Part shown: positions 1-13,754 of the stretch, in pieces | How positions within the stretch are numbered: the stretch's first letter is position 1 | Layout: the number at the start of each line of letters is the position of its first letter | NCBI RefSeq assembly: GCF_051401765.1 | Contig: NW_027480450.1 | Span: forward strand, 2,108,001 to 2,172,000 | Direction of reading: 5' to 3' | DNA: 64,000 bases | From: Calliopsis andreniformis | Lineage: Eukaryota > Arthropoda > Insecta > Hymenoptera > Andrenidae | The notes under the pieces: generated by a model | Databases searched by the model: none | What the model was told of the DNA's origin: nothing | Seen by the model: the letters and a program-made list of their open reading frames with translations, nothing else | Position numbers and translations under genes: made by a program

Positions 1-574
1 CTCAATCTTCAATCCTCAATACTCAATCTTCAATCCTCAGTCCTCAGTCCCCAAACCTCAACCCTGAACCCTCAATCCTGAATCCTCAATCTTCAGCCCT
101 CAGTCCTCAACAGTCAGTTGTCAATCCTCAATCCTCAATAGAATATCCTCAATTCACAGTTTTCAATACTCAATACTCGATCTGCAACCTTCAAATCTCT
201 ATCCACAAACATCAATTCTCATCACTCAACCCTCAACACTCAGTCCTCAATGTTCAATCCTCAATCCTCAATTCTCAATCTTCAATTCTCAATACTGTAT
301 CTCAATCCTCGATTCTCAATCCTCAATACTCAATCCTCAATCCTCAATCTTCAATCCTCAATACTCAATCTTCAATCCTCTATCCTCAATCCTCAATCCT
401 CAATCCTCAATCCTAAATCATCAATCCTCAATCTTCAATACTCAATCCTCAATCCTCAATCCTCAATCCTCAATACTCAACCATCAATACTCAATTCTCA
501 ATACTCAATAGAATATCCTGAATTCTCAGGATTCAGTACTCAAACCTCAACCCTCAACCCTCAGCCCTCATTCT

Positions 575-1130
575 CAATCCTCAATCCTCATTCTTCAATC
601 CTCAATACCCAATCCTCAATCTTCAATCCTCAATCCTCAATCCTCAATTCTCAACCCTCAACCCTCAGTCCTCTGTCCTTAAAACTCAATCCTCAGCCAT
701 CAGCCCTCATCCTCAATCCTCGATCCTCAATGTTCAATCCTCAATCTTCAATCCTCAATACTCAATCTTCAATCCTCAATACTCAATCTTCAATCCCCGA
801 TCCTCAATCCTCAATCCTCAATCATCAGACCTCAAACATCAATACTCAACACTCAGTCCTCGTCCTCAATCCACAGCCCTCAATACTCAATCCTCAATCT
901 TCAATCCTCAATCCTCAATCCTCAATCCACAATCCTCAATCCTCAATCTTCAATCCTCAATACCTAATCTTCAATCCTCAATCCTCAGTCCCCAATCCTT
1001 TATCTTCAATCCTCAGTCCCTAATCCTCAATCTTCAATCCTCAATCCTCAATCCTCAATCCTCAATCCTCAATCCTCAATCTTCAATCCTCAATACTCAA
1101 TCTTCAATCCTCAGTCCTCAATCCTCAATC
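575..1130 (+). repeat. Local segment, copy 1 (paralogue at 4,958-5,513)
   Basis: This ~555-bp stretch recurs 4,383 bp downstream with only scattered substitutions. Shared rare variants are a CTTAAA(A/C)CTC, a CCATCAGCCCTC, an ATGTTC, a double ACTCAATCTTC, a CCCCGATCC and a TCCTTTATC. Part of it recurs again near 5,600-5,900. It is a duplicated stretch of the satellite, not a gene. Confidence 0.75.
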
Positions 1131-2236
1131 CTCAATCCTCAAACCTCAATCCTCAATCCTCAATCTTCAATCCTCAATACTCAATCTTCAATCCTCAATC
1201 CTCAATTCTCAATCCTCTATACTCAATCCTTAATCGTCAACCCTCAATCCCCAATCCTCAATCTACAATCCTCAATACTCAATCTTCTATCCTCAATCCT
1301 CAATCCTCAATCCTCAATCCTCAATCCTCAGTCCTCAATTCTCAACCTTCGATCCTCAATACACAATCTTCAATCCTCAATCCTCAATACCCAATCCACA
1401 ATCTTCAATCCTCAGTCCTCAATCCACAACCCTCAATCCTCAATCCTTAATCTTCAATCATCAATATTCAATCTTCAATCCTCAATCCTCAATACTCAAT
1501 CCCCAATCCTCAATGTTCAATCCTCAATACCCAATCCTCAATCTTCCATCCTCAATCCTCAATCCTCAATCCTCAATCCTCAGTCCTCAAACCTCAATCC
1601 TGAATCCTCAATCCTGAAACCTCAATCTTCAGCCCTGAGTCCTCAACAGTCAGTTGTCAATCCTCAGTCCTCAACAGAATATCCTCAATTCACAGTTTTC
1701 AGTACTCAATACTCAATCTGCAATCCTCAAATCTCTATCCACAAACATCAATTCTCATCACTCAACCCTCAACGCTCGGTCCCCAATCCTCAGTCTTCAA
1801 CCCTCAATCCTCAATCCTCAATCGTCAATCTTCAATCTTCAATCCTCAATACACAATCTTCAATCCTTAATCCTCAATCCTCAATCATCAATCCTCAATC
1901 CTCAATGGTCAGTCTTCAATCCTCAATACTCAATCTTCAATCCTCAATCCTCAATCCTCAATCCTCAATCCTCATTCTACAATCCTCAATTCCCAATCCT
2001 CAATCTTCAATCCTCAATCCTCAATCCTCAATTCTCAATCCTCAACCCTCAGTCCTCAGTCCTTAAGCCTCAATCCTCAGCCCTCGGCCCTCATCCTCAA
2101 TCCTCAATCCTCAATCCTCAATCCTCAACCTTCAATCCTCAATACTCAATCTGCAATCCTCAAATCTATATCCACAAACATCAATTCTCATAACTCAACC
2201 CTCAACGCTCAGTCCCCAATCCTCAATCTTCAGTCC

Positions 2237-2299
2237 TCAATCCTCAATCCTCAATCCTCAATCCTCAATCCTCAATCCTCAATCCTCAATCCTCAATCC
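2237..2299 (+). repeat. Perfect run of nine consensus heptamers
   Basis: Nine consecutive exact TCAATCC units, 63 bp, flanked by a TCAGTCC unit on the left and a TTAATCC unit on the right. This is among the longest uninterrupted consensus runs seen; runs elsewhere are typically 2-7 units. Confidence 0.85.
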
Positions 2300-2848
2300 T
2301 TAATCCTCAATCCTCAATCCTCAATCATCAATCCTCAATACACAATCCTCAATGTTCAATCCTCAATACCCAATCCTCAATCTTCAATCCTCAATCCTCA
2401 ATCCTCAATCCTCAATCCTCAATCCACAATCCTCAATCCTTAATCCTCAATCCTCAATCCTCAATCATCAATCCTCAATACACAATCTTCAATCCTCAAT
2501 CCACAATCCTCAATCCTCAATCCTCAATCCTCAATCCTCAATCCTCAATCCTCCATCCTTAATCCTCAATCCTCAATCATCAATCATTAATCCTCAATGC
2601 ACAATCTTCAATCCTCAATCCACAATCCTCAATCCTCAATTCTCAATCCTCAATCCTCAATCCTCAATCCTCAATCCTCAATCCCCAATCTTCAATCCTC
2701 AATTCTCAATCCTCAATCTTCAATCCTCAATACTCAATCCTCAATCCTCAATCCTCAATCCTCACTCTTCAATTCTCAATACCAAATCCACAATCTTCAA
2801 TCCTCAATCCTCAATCCTCAATTCTCAATCCTCAACCCTCAACCCTCA

Positions 2849-4640
2849 GACCGCAAACATTAATGCTCAAACCTCAGTCCTCGTCCTCAGTCCACAACCC
2901 TCAATACTCAATCCTCAATCTTCAAGCATCAATATTCAATATTCAATCCTCAATCCTCAATCCTCAGTCCTCAATCCTCAATCCTCAATCCTCAATGTTC
3001 AATCCTCAATACCCAATCCTCAATCTTCAATCGTCAATCCTCAATCCTCAATCCTCAATCCTCAATCCTCAATCCTTAATCCTCAATCCTGAATCCTCAA
3101 TCTTCAGCCCTGAGTCCTCAACAGTCAGTTGTCAATCCTCAGTTACCAACAGAATATCCTCAATTCACAGTTTTCAATACTCAATACTAAATCTGCAATC
3201 CTCAAATCTCTATCCACAAACATCAATTCTCATCACTCAACCCTCAACGCTCAGTCCCCAATCCTCAATCTTCAATCCTCAATCCTCAATCCTCAATCGT
3301 CAATCTTCAATCTTCAATCCTCAATACTCAATCTTCAATCCTCAGACCCCAATCCTCAATCTTCAATCCTCAATTCTCAATCCTCAATCCTCAATCCTCG
3401 ATCCTCAATATTCAATATTCAATCCTCAATACTCAATCTTCAATCCTGAATACTCAACCCTCAATCCTCGATCCTCAATCCTCAATGCTCAATCTTCAAT
3501 CCTCCATACTCAATCTTCAATACTCAATCCTCAATCCTCAATCCTCAATCCTCATTCTTCAATCCTCAATACCCAATCCACAATCTTCAATCCTCAGTCC
3601 TCAATCCTCAATTCTCAATCCTCAATCCTCAACCCTCAGACCGCAAACATTAATACTCAAACCTCAGCCCTCGTCCTCAATCCACAACCCTCAATCCTCA
3701 ATCCTTAATCTTCAATCATCAATATTCAATCTTCAATCCTCAATACTCAATACTCAATCCTCAATGCTCAATCCTCAATGTTCAATCCTCAATACCCAAT
3801 CCTCAATCTTCAATCCTCAATCCTCAATCCTCAATCCTCAATCCTCAATCCTCAATCTTCAATCCTCAATCCTTAATCCTCAATCCTCAATCCTCAATCA
3901 TCAATCCTCAATACACAATCCTCAATGTTTAATCCTCAATACCCAATCCTCAATCTTCAATCCTCAATCCTCAATCCTCAATCCTCAATCCTCAATCCTC
4001 AATCCTCAATCCTTAATCCTCAATCCTCAATCCTCAATCATCAATCCTCAATACACAATCTTCAATCCTCAATCCACAATCCTCAATCCTCAATTCTCAA
4101 TCCTCAATCCTCAATCATCAGCACCTCAAACCTCAATCCTCAACCCTCAGCCCTCATCCTCAATCCTCAATCTTCAATCCCCAATCCTCAATCCTCAATC
4201 CTCAATCTTCAATCCTCAATTCTCAATCCTCAATCTTCAATCCTCAATACTCAATTCTCAATCCTCAATCCTCAATCCTCATTCTTCAATTCTCAATACC
4301 CAATCCACAATCTTCAATCCTCAATCCTCAATCCTCAATTCTCAATCCTCAATCCTCAACCCTCAGACCGCAAACATTAATACTCAAACCTCAGTCCTCG
4401 TCCTCAGTCCACAACCCTCAATACTCAATCCTCAATCTTCAAGCATCAATATTCAATATTCAATCCTCAATCCTCAATCCTCAATCCTCAATCCTCAATC
4501 CTCAATGTTCAATCCTCAATACGCAATCCTCAATCTTCAATCCTCAATCCTCAATCCTCAATCATCAATCCTCAATCCTCAATCCTCAATCCTCAATCCT
4601 TAATCCTCAATCCTGAATCCTCAATCTTCAGCCCTGAGTC
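2849..4640 (+). repeat. Recurrent CAGACCGCAAACATTAAT module region
   Basis: The rare heptamer series around GACCGCAAACATTAAT occurs at about 2,849, 3,639 and 4,366, and again near 6,580. After the 2,849 and 4,366 copies comes the same suite: CCTCGTCCTCAGTCCAC, then TTCAAGCATCAATATTC, then an A block about 300 bp further on. The 2,849 and 4,366 copies are offset by 1,517 bp and their A blocks by 1,524 bp, so they mark a ~1.5-kb unit duplicated with small length changes. The 3,639 copy lacks the downstream suite and looks like a partial duplicate. Confidence 0.65.
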
Positions 4641-4957
4641 CTCAACAATCAGTTGTCAATCCTCAGTCACCAACAGAATATCCTCAATTCATAGTATTCA
4701 ATACTCAATACTCAATCTGCAATCCTCAAATCTCTATCCACAAACATCAATTCTCATCACTCTACCCTCAACGCTCAGTCCCCAATCCTCAATCTTCAAT
4801 CCTCAATCCTCAATCCTCAATCGTCAATCTTCAATCTTCAATCCTCAATACTCAATCTTCAATCCTCAATCCTCAATCCTCAATCATCAATCCTCAATCC
4901 TCAATCGTCATCATTCTATCCTCAATACACAATCTTCAACCCTCAATCCTCAATCTT

Positions 4958-5513
4958 CAATCCTCAATCCTCATTCTTCAATCCTCTATACCCAATCCTC
5001 AATCTTCAATCCTCAATCCTCAATCCTCAATTCTCAACCCTCAACCCTCAGTCCTCAGTCCTTAAACCTCAATCCTCAGCCATCAGCCCTCGTCCTCAAT
5101 CCTCAATCCTCAATGTTCAATCCTCAATCTTCAATCCTCAATACTCAATCTTCAATCCTCAATACTCAATCTTCAATCCCCGATCCTCAATCCTCAATCC
5201 TCAATCATCAGACCTCAAACATCAATACTCAACACTCAGTCCTCGTCCTCAATCCACAGCCCTCAATACTCAATCCTCAATCTTCAATCCTCAATCCTCA
5301 ATCCTCAATCCTCAATCCTCAATCCTCAATCTTCAATCCTCAATACCTAATCTTCAATCCTCAATCCTCAGTCCCCAATCCTTTATCTTCAATCCTCAGT
5401 CCCTAATCCTCAATCTTCAATCCTCAATCCTCAATCCTCAATCCTCAATCCTCAATCCTCAATCGTCAATCCTCAATACTCAATCTTCAATCCTCAGTCC
5501 TCAATCCTCAATC
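4958..5513 (+). repeat. Local segment, copy 2 (paralogue of 575-1,130)
   Basis: Same order of rare heptamer variants as 575-1,130 at a constant offset of 4,383 bp, with substitutions such as CTCTATACCC for CTCAATACCC and CCTCGTCC for CCTCATCC. A further partial copy follows about 635 bp downstream, so this part of zone 1 has been amplified more than once. Confidence 0.75.
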
Positions 5514-5769
5514 CTCAATCCTTAATCTTCAATCATCAATATTCAATCTTCAATCCTCAATCCTCAATACTCAATCCTCAATCCTCAATCCTCAATGTTC
5601 AATCCTCATTCTTCAATCCTCAATACCCAATCCTCAGTCTTCAATCCTCAATCCTCAATCCTCAATTCTCAACCCTCAACCCTCAGTCCTCAGTCCGTAA
5701 ACCTCAATCCTCAGCCATCAGCCCTCATCCTCAATCCTCAATCCTCAATCTTCAATCCTCAATCTTCAA

Positions 5770-6152
5770 TCCTCAATACTCAATCTTCAATCCTCAATAC
5801 TCAATCTTCAATCCCCGATCCTCAATCCTCAATCCTCAATCATCAGACCTCAAACATCAATACTCAACCCTCAGTCCTCGTCCTCAATCCACAGCCCTCA
5901 ATACTCAATCCTCAATCTTCAATCCTCAATCCTCAATCCTCAATCCTGAATCCTCAATGTTCAATCCTCAATCCTCAGAACTCAAACATCAATACTCAAC
6001 CCTCAGTCCTCGTCCTGAATCCACAACACTCAATCCTCAATCCTCAATCTTCAATCATCAATATTCAATCTTCAATCCTCAATCCTCAATACTCAATCCT
6101 CAATCCTCAATCCCCAATGTTCAATCCTCAATACCCAATCCTCAATCTTCAA
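5770..6152 (+). repeat. 383-bp tandem duplication, copy 1
   Basis: The series double ACTCAATCTTC, CCCCGATCC, CATCAGACCTC, then ATGTTC followed by a CAGAACTCAAACATC stretch recurs exactly 383 bp downstream. The two copies of the ATGTTC/CAGAAC stretch begin at 5,957 and 6,340. Similarity holds from about 5,770 to 6,055 and then fades. The period is 54 heptamers plus 5 bp, consistent with off-register hexamers inside it. Confidence 0.75.
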
Positions 6153-6535
6153 TCCTCAATACTCAATCTTCAATCCTCAATACTCAATCTTCAATCCCCG
6201 ATCCTCAATCCCCAATCCTCAATCATCAGACCTCAAACATCAATACTCAACCCTCAGTCCTCGTCCTCAATCCACAGCCCTCAATACTCAATCCTCAATC
6301 TTCAATCCTCAATCCTCAATCCTCAATCCTCAATCCTCAATGTTCAATCCTCAATCCTCAGAACTCAAACATCAATACTCAACCCTCAGTCCTCGTCCTG
6401 AATCCACAACACTCAATCCTCAATCCTCAATCTTCAATCCTCAATACTCAATCTTCAATACTCAATCCTCAATCCTCAATCCTCAATCCTCATTCTTCAA
6501 TCCTCAATACCCAATCCACAATCTTCAATCCTCAG
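6153..6535 (+). repeat. 383-bp tandem duplication, copy 2
   Basis: Second copy of the unit starting near 5,770. It differs by small substitutions, for example CCCCAATCC in place of CTCAATCC after the CCCCGATCC heptamer. Its right part (6,440-6,600) leads into another CAGACCGCAAACATTAAT module rather than continuing the first copy's sequence. Confidence 0.7.
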
Positions 6536-7460
6536 TCCTCAATCCACAATTCTCAATCCTCAATCCTCAACCCTCAGACCGCAAACATTAATACGCAAAC
6601 CTCAGCCCTCGTCCTCAATCCACAACCCTCAATCCTCAATCCTTAATCTTCAATCATCAATATTCAATCTTCAATTCTCAATCCTCAATACTCAATCCTC
6701 AATCCTCAATCCCCAATGTTCAATCCTCAATACCCAATCCTCAATCTTCAATCCTCAATCCTCAATGCTCAATCCTCAATCCTCAATCCTCAATCCTCAA
6801 TCCTTAATACTCAATACTCAATCCTCTATCATCATTCCTCAATACACAATCTTCAATCCTCAATCCACAATCCTCAATCCTCAATTCTCAATCCTCAATC
6901 CTCAATCATCAGACCTCAAACCTCAATCCTCAACCCTCAGCCCTCATCCTGAATCCTCAATCTTCAAACCTCAATCCTCAATCCTCAATCCTCAATCTTC
7001 AATCCTCAATACCTAATCTTCAATCCTCAATCCTCAGTCCCCAATCCTTTATCTTCTATCCTCAGTCCCTAATCCTCAATCTTCAATCCTCAATCCTCAA
7101 TCCTCAATCCTCAATCCTCATTCATCGATCTTCAATCCTCAATACTCAATCTTCAATCCTCAATCCTCAACCCTCAACCTTCAATCCTCAATACTCAGTC
7201 TTCAATACTCAATCCTCAATCCTCAATCCTCAATCCTCAATCCTCAACCCTCAACCCTCAACCCTCAATCCTCAATCCTCAATCTTCAATCCTCAATACT
7301 CAATCTTCAATCCTCAATCCTCAATCCTCAATCCTCAATCCTCATTCTTCAATCCTCAATACCCAATCCTCAATCTTCAATCCTCAATCCTCAATCCTCA
7401 ATCCTGAATCCTCAATCGTCAGCCCTGATTCCTCAACAATCAGTTATCAATCCTCAGACC

Positions 7461-10400
7461 TCAATAGAATATCCTCAATTCACAGCTTTCAATACTCAAT
7501 ACTCAAACTGCAATCTTCAAATCTCTATCCACAAACATCAGTTCTCATCACTCAACCCTCAACACTCTGTCCCCAATCCTCAATCCTCAATCCTCAATCT
7601 TCAACCTTCAATCATCAATCCTCAATCTTCAATCCTCAATCCTGAATCCTCAATCCTCAATCCTCAATCCTCAACATTCACCACACAACCCTCAACCATC
7701 AATGCTCAATACTCAGTCCTCTCTATTCAATCCTCACTTCTCGACCCTCAATCCTCAGTCCTCAGACCTCAAACATCAATAATTAACCCTCAGTCCTCGT
7801 CCTCAATCCTCAACCCTCAATCCTCAATCCTCAATCTTCAATCATCAATCTTCAATCCTGAATACTCAGTCTTCAATCCTCAATCCTCAATCCTCAATCC
7901 TCAACCCTCATTCTACATTCCTCAATACCCAATCCTCAATCTTCAATCCTCAATCCTCAATCCTCAATTCTCAATCCTCAATCCTCAGTCCTCAGTCCTC
8001 AATCCTCAATCCTCAACACTCAGCCCTCATCCTCAATCCTCAGCACTCAATCCTCAATACTCAATCCTCAATCCTGAATCTTCAATCCTCAGCACCAAAT
8101 CCTCAATCTTCAATCCTCAATCCTCAATCCTCAATCCTCAATCCCCAATCCTCAACCTTCAATCCTCAATACTCAATATTCAATCCTCAATCTTCAATAC
8201 TCAATCCTCAATCCTCAATCCTCCGTCATCAATCCTCAATCTTCAATACTCAATCGTCAATACTCAGTCCTCAATCCTCGATCCTCAATCCTCGTTCCTC
8301 AAACCTCAATGCTCAACCCTCAGTCCTCATCCTCAGTTCTCAATTCTCAATCCTCAATCCTCTATCCTCAATCTTGAATCCTCAACAATCAATCTCCAAC
8401 CCTAGATCCTCAATCCCCAATCCTCAAACCTTAATCCTCAATCTTCAATCCTCAATACTCAATAGAATATCCTGAATTCTCATGGCTCTGTACTCAATCC
8501 ACAATGTCCAATAATCAAATCTCAATCCACAAAGACCAATTCTCAACACTCAATCCTCAACACTCATCCGTCTCTCTTCAATCCTCCATCCTCAACCCTC
8601 AATCCTCAAGCGTCAATCCTCAATCCTCAATCCTCAACCCTCAATCCTCAGTCCTCGATCCTCAATCCCGAATCATCAATCCTGAATCCTCAATCCTCAG
8701 ACCTCAGTCCTCAAAAATCAATTGTCAATCCTCAATCCTCAATAGAATATCCTAAATTCACAGTTTTCAATACTCAGTCCTCAATCTTCAATCCTCAATC
8801 CTCAATCCCCAAACTTTAATACTCAATACTCAATCTTCAATCCTCAACCCTCAATTCTCAATCCTCAATACTCAAACCTCAATCGTCAATCCTCAATCCC
8901 CAATCCTCAACCTTCATTTCTCAAACCTCAGGCTTCAATCCTCAATACTCAATCTTCAATCCTCAATCCTCAGCCCTCAAACCTCAATTCCGAATCCTCA
9001 ATACTGAATCCTCAACCTTCAGCGCTCAGTCCTCATCAATCAGTTGTCAATCCTCAATCCTCAATAGAATATCCTCTATTCACAGTTTTCAATACTCAAT
9101 ACTCAATCTGCAATCTTCAAATCTCTATCCACAAACATCAATTCTCATCTCTCAACCCTCAACACTCAGTCCTCAATGTTGAATCCTCAATCCTAAATTC
9201 TCAACCTTCAATTCTCAATACTGTATCTTCAATCCTCAATCCTCAATCCTCAATCCTCAATCCTCAATCCTCAATCTTCAATCCTCAGTCCCCAATCCTC
9301 AGTCCTCAATCCTCAATCCTCAATCCTCAACCATTAATATTCAACACACAACCCCCAACCATCAATCCTCAATCCTCAATCCTCAATCCTCAATCCTCAA
9401 ACCTCAATCCTCAACCCTCAATCTTCAATCCTCAATACTCAATCATCAATCCTCAACCCTCAATCCTCAATCCTCAATCCTCAATCCTCAACCGTCAGTC
9501 TTCAATCCTCAATACTCAATCTTGAATCCTCAATCCTCAATCCTCAATCCTCAATCCTCATTCCTCAATCCTCAATACCCAATCCTCAATCTTCAACACT
9601 CAATCCTCAATCCTCAATTCTCAATCCTCAATCCTCAGTCCTCAGTCCTCAAACCTCAATCCTCAAACCTCAGTCGTCATTCTCAATCCTCAATCCTCAA
9701 TCCTCAGTCCTCAACCCTCAATCCTCAGTCGTCAAACCTCAATCCCGAATCCGCAATCCTGAATCCTCAATCTTCAGACCTCAGTCCTCAAAAATCAATT
9801 GTCAATCCTCAATCCTCAATAGAATATCCTAAATTCACAATTTTCAATACTCAGTCCCCATTCTTCAATCTTCAAATCTCAATCCACAAACATCAATTCT
9901 CATCACACAACACTCTACACTCAGTCCTCAATCTTCAATACTCAATCCTCAATCCTCAACCCTCAGACGTCATCCACAATCCTCAATCCTCAATCCTCAG
10001 TCCTCAATCTTCAATCCCCAATACTCGAACTTCAATCCTCAACCCTCAGTCCTCAAACTTCAATTCTGAATCCTCAATACTCAATCTTCAACCCTCAATC
10101 CTCAGTCCTCAATACCCAACCATCAATACTCAATTCTCAATAATCAATAGAATATCCTGAATTCGCAGGATTCAATACTCAACCATCAATCCTCAACCCT
10201 CAGCCCTCATCCTCCATCCTCGATCCTCAGCCCTCATCCTCAATCCTCAATACTCAATCGTCAATCCTCAATCTTCAATCCTCAATACTCAATCTTCAAT
10301 TCTCAATCCTCAGTCCTCAATTCTCCATCCTCAATCCTCAATGCTCAATCCTCAACCGTCAGTCTTCAATCCTCAATACTCAATCTTCAATCCTCAATCC

Positions 10401-10524
10401 TCAATCCACAATCCTCAATCCTCATTCCTCAATCCTCAATACCCAATCCTCAGTCTTCAACCCTCAATCCTCAATCCTCAATTCTCAATCCTCAATCCTC
10501 AGACCTCAGTCCTCAAACCTCAAT
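7461..10524 (+). repeat. Zone 2: transition zone with the first A', B and C blocks
   Basis: About 3 kb of heptamers with no gene. Blocks in order: A near 7,462, B near 8,462, a partial A' near 8,740, A near 9,063, A' near 9,815 and C near 10,147. The A'-to-C stretch (9,700-10,340) is paralogous to 12,480-13,100. This is the first place where the block order used in all HORs to the right is visible. Confidence 0.75.
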
Positions 10525-12590
10525 CCTCAAACCTCAGCCATCATCCTCAATCCCCAATCCTCAATCCTCAATCCTCAATCTTCAATCCTCAATACTCAAT
10601 ATTCAATCCTCAGTCCTCAGTCCCCAAACCTCAACTCTGAATCCTCAATCCTGAATCCTCAATCTTCAGCCCTGAGTCCTCAACGATTAGTTGTCAATCC
10701 TCAATCCTCAATAGAACATCCTCAATTCACAGTTTTCAATAATGAATACTCAATCTGCAATCTTCAATCCTGAATACTCAATCTTCAATCCTCAATCCTC
10801 AGCCCTCAAACCTCAATTCTGGATCCTCAATACTGAATCCTCAACCTTCAGCGCTCAGTCCTCAACAATCAGTTGTCAATCCTCAATCCTCAATAGAATA
10901 TCCTCTATTCACAGTTTTCAATACTCAATACTCAATCTGCAATCTTCAAATCTCTATCCACAAACATCAATTCTCATCACTCAACCCTCAACACTCAGTC
11001 CTCAATGTTCAATCCTCAATCCTAAATTCTCAATCTTCAACTCTGAATACTGTATCTTCAATCCTCAATCCTCAATCCTCAATCCTCAATCCTCAGTCCC
11101 CAATCCTCGGTCCTCAATCCTCAATCCTCAATCCTCAAACCTCAATCCTCAAACGTCAGTCCTCGTCCTCAATCCTCAACCCTCAATACTCAATCCTCAA
11201 TTTTTCAATCATCAATACTCAATCTTCAAGCCCCAATACTCAATCCTCAATACTCAATCCTCAACCCTCAATACTCAATCATCAATTTTTCGCTCATCAA
11301 TGCTCAATCTTCAATTCCCAATCCTCAATCCTCAATCCTCAATCGTCAATCCTCAATCCCCAATCCTCAATCTTCAATCCTCAATCCCCAGTCCTCAACC
11401 TGCAATCCTCAATGCACAATCCTCAATCCTCAAACCTCAATCCTCAATCCGCAATCTTCAATCCTCAATCCTCAAACCTCAATCCTCAACCCTCAATCTT
11501 CAATCCTCAATACTCAATCATCAATCCTGAATCCTCAATCCTCAATCCTCAATCCTCAATCCTCAACCGTCAGTCTTCAATCCTCAATACTCTATCTTCA
11601 ATCCTCAATCCTCAATCCTCAATCCTCAATCCTCATTCCTCAATCATCAATACCCAATCCTCAATCTTCAACCCTCAATCCTCAATCCTCAATTCTCAAT
11701 CCTCAGTCCTCAGTCCTCAGTCCTCAATCCTCAATCTTCATTACTCAGTCCCCAATCCTCAGTCCTCAATGCTCAATCCTCAATCCGCAACCTTCAATCC
11801 TAAATCCTCAAACCTCAATCCACAACCCTCAATCTTCAATCCTCAATACTCAATTCTCAATCCTCAATACTCAATCCTCAATCTTGAATCCTCAATAATC
11901 AATCTCCAATACTAGATCCTCAATACTCAATCCTCAATCCTCAATCCTCAAGCCTCAGTCCTCAATCCTCAATCCTCAATCCTCAAACCTCAATCCTCAA
12001 CCGTCAGTCCTCGTCCTCAATCCTCAACCCTCAATACTCGATCCTCAATCTTTCAATCATCAGTGCTCAATCTCCAATCCCCAATCCTCAATACTCAATC
12101 CTCAATCCTCAACCCTTAATATTCAACACACAACCCCCAACCATCAATCCTCTATCCTCAATCCTCAATCCTCAATCCTCAAACCTCAATCCTCAACCCT
12201 CAATCTTCAATCCTCAATACTCAATCATCAATCCTCAATCCTCAATCCTCAATCCTCAATCCTCAATCCTCAACCGTCAGTCTTCAATCCTCAATACTCA
12301 ATCTTCAATCCTCAATCCTCAATCCTCAATCCTCATTCCTCAATCCTCAATACCCAATCCTCAATCTTCAACCCTCAATCCTCAATCCTCAATTCTCAAT
12401 CCTCAATCCTCAGTCCTCAGTCCTCAAACCTCAATCCTCAAACCTCAGCCTTCATTCTCAATCCTCAATCCTCAATCCTCAGTCCTCAACCCTCAATCCT
12501 CAGTCGTCAAACCTCAATCCCGAATCCTCAATCCTGAATCCTCAATCTTCAGACCTCAGTCCTCAAATATCAATTGCCAATCCTCAATCC

Positions 12591-12702
12591 TCAATAGAAA
12601 ATCCTAAATTCACAGTTTTCAATACCCAGTCCCCATTCTTCAATCTTCAAATCTCAATCCACAAACATCAATTCTCATCACACAACACTCTACACTCAGT
12701 CC
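12591..12702 (+). repeat. A' block (representative): 16 in-register diverged heptamers
   Basis: A 112-bp block of altered heptamers starting TCAATAG, with TAAATTC ACAGTTT and CCATTCT units and then an ACAACAC TCTACAC pair that replaces the TCAACCC TCAACAC of block A. All 16 units are 7 bp. Other occurrences start near 9,815, 16,237, 18,492, 20,703, 21,686, 24,988, 26,840, 32,160, 36,050, 39,316, 44,402, 47,669, 50,698, 54,250, 57,283, 57,975, 58,470, 59,168, 60,656, 62,237 and 63,789. Variants have GAATATCC or GAAAATCC in the core and CTCTACAC or CTGTACC at the end. Confidence 0.8.
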
Positions 12703-13754
12703 TCAATCTTCAATACTCAATCCTCAATCCTCAACCCTCAGACGTCATCCTCAATCCTCAATCCTCAATCCTCAGTCCTCAATCTTCAATCCCCAATACT
12801 CGAACTTCAATCCTCAACCCTCAGTCCTCAAACCTCAATTCTGAATCCTCAATACTCAATCTTCAACCCTCAATTCTCAGTCCTCAATACTCAACCATCA
12901 ATACTCAATTCTCAATACTCAATAGAATATCCTGAATTCGCAGGATTCAATACTCAACCCTCAATCCTCAACCCTCAGCCCTCATCCTCCATCCTCGATC
13001 CTCAGCCCTCATCCTCAATCCTCAATACTCAATCGTCAATGCTCAACCTTCGATCCTCAATACTCAATCTTCAATTCTCAATCCTCAGTCCCCAATTCTC
13101 AATCCTCAATCCTCAATGCTCAATCCTCAACCGTCAGTCTTCAATCCTCAATACTCAATCTTCAATCCTCAATCCTCAATCCTCAATCCTCAATCCTCAT
13201 TCCTCAATCCTCAGTCCCCAATCCTCGGTCCTCAATCCTCAATCTTCATTTCTCAATCCTCAGGCTTCAATCCTCAATACTCAATCTTCAATCCTCAATC
13301 ATCAATCCACAACCCTCAATCCTCATTCTTCAATACTCAATACCAAATCCTCAATCTTCAATCCTCAATCCTCAATCCTCAAACCTCAGACCTCATCCTC
13401 AATCCTCAATCCTCAATCCTCAGTCCACAATTGTCAATCCCCAATACTCAATCTTCAATCCTCAATCCTCAGTCCTCAAACCTCAATTCTGAATCCTCAA
13501 TACTCATTCTTCAACCCTCAATCCTCAGTCCTCAGTCCTCAAACCTCAATCCTCAAACCTCAGCCCTCAAACCTCAATCCTCAAACCTCAGCCCTCATCC
13601 TCAATCCTCAATCCTCAATCCTCAATCTTCAATCCTCAATACTCAATCTTCAATCCTCAGTCCTCAGTCCCCAAACCTCAGCCCTGAACCCTCAATCCTG
13701 AATCCTCAATCTTCAGCCCTCAGTCCTCAACAGTCAGTTGTCAATCCTCAATCC

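Larger units (their letters stand above)
1..7460 (+). repeat. Zone 1: degenerate heptamers with A blocks about 1.5 kb apart
   Basis: This is the most regular heptamer sequence in the window, with many runs of 4-9 perfect units. A blocks are marked by GAATATCCTCAATTC or close variants at about 141, 1,676, 3,152, 4,676 and 7,467, giving spacings of about 1,535, 1,476, 1,524 and 2,791 bp. A partial A block lacking the core lies near 2,140-2,220. B and C blocks are absent apart from one C' (TGAATTCTCAGGATTC) near 515. The first ~560 bp closely resemble 13,620-14,160 and 19,480-20,040, so this zone belongs to the same family as the HORs downstream. No gene is seen. Confidence 0.85.

Noticed and set aside
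10815..10830. Promoter-like or other signals around GGATCC and AT-rich stretches in the A'' region
   Set aside because: These are ordinary heptamer variants (TGGATCC, AATAATG) repeated with the HOR. No transcription unit lies next to them.
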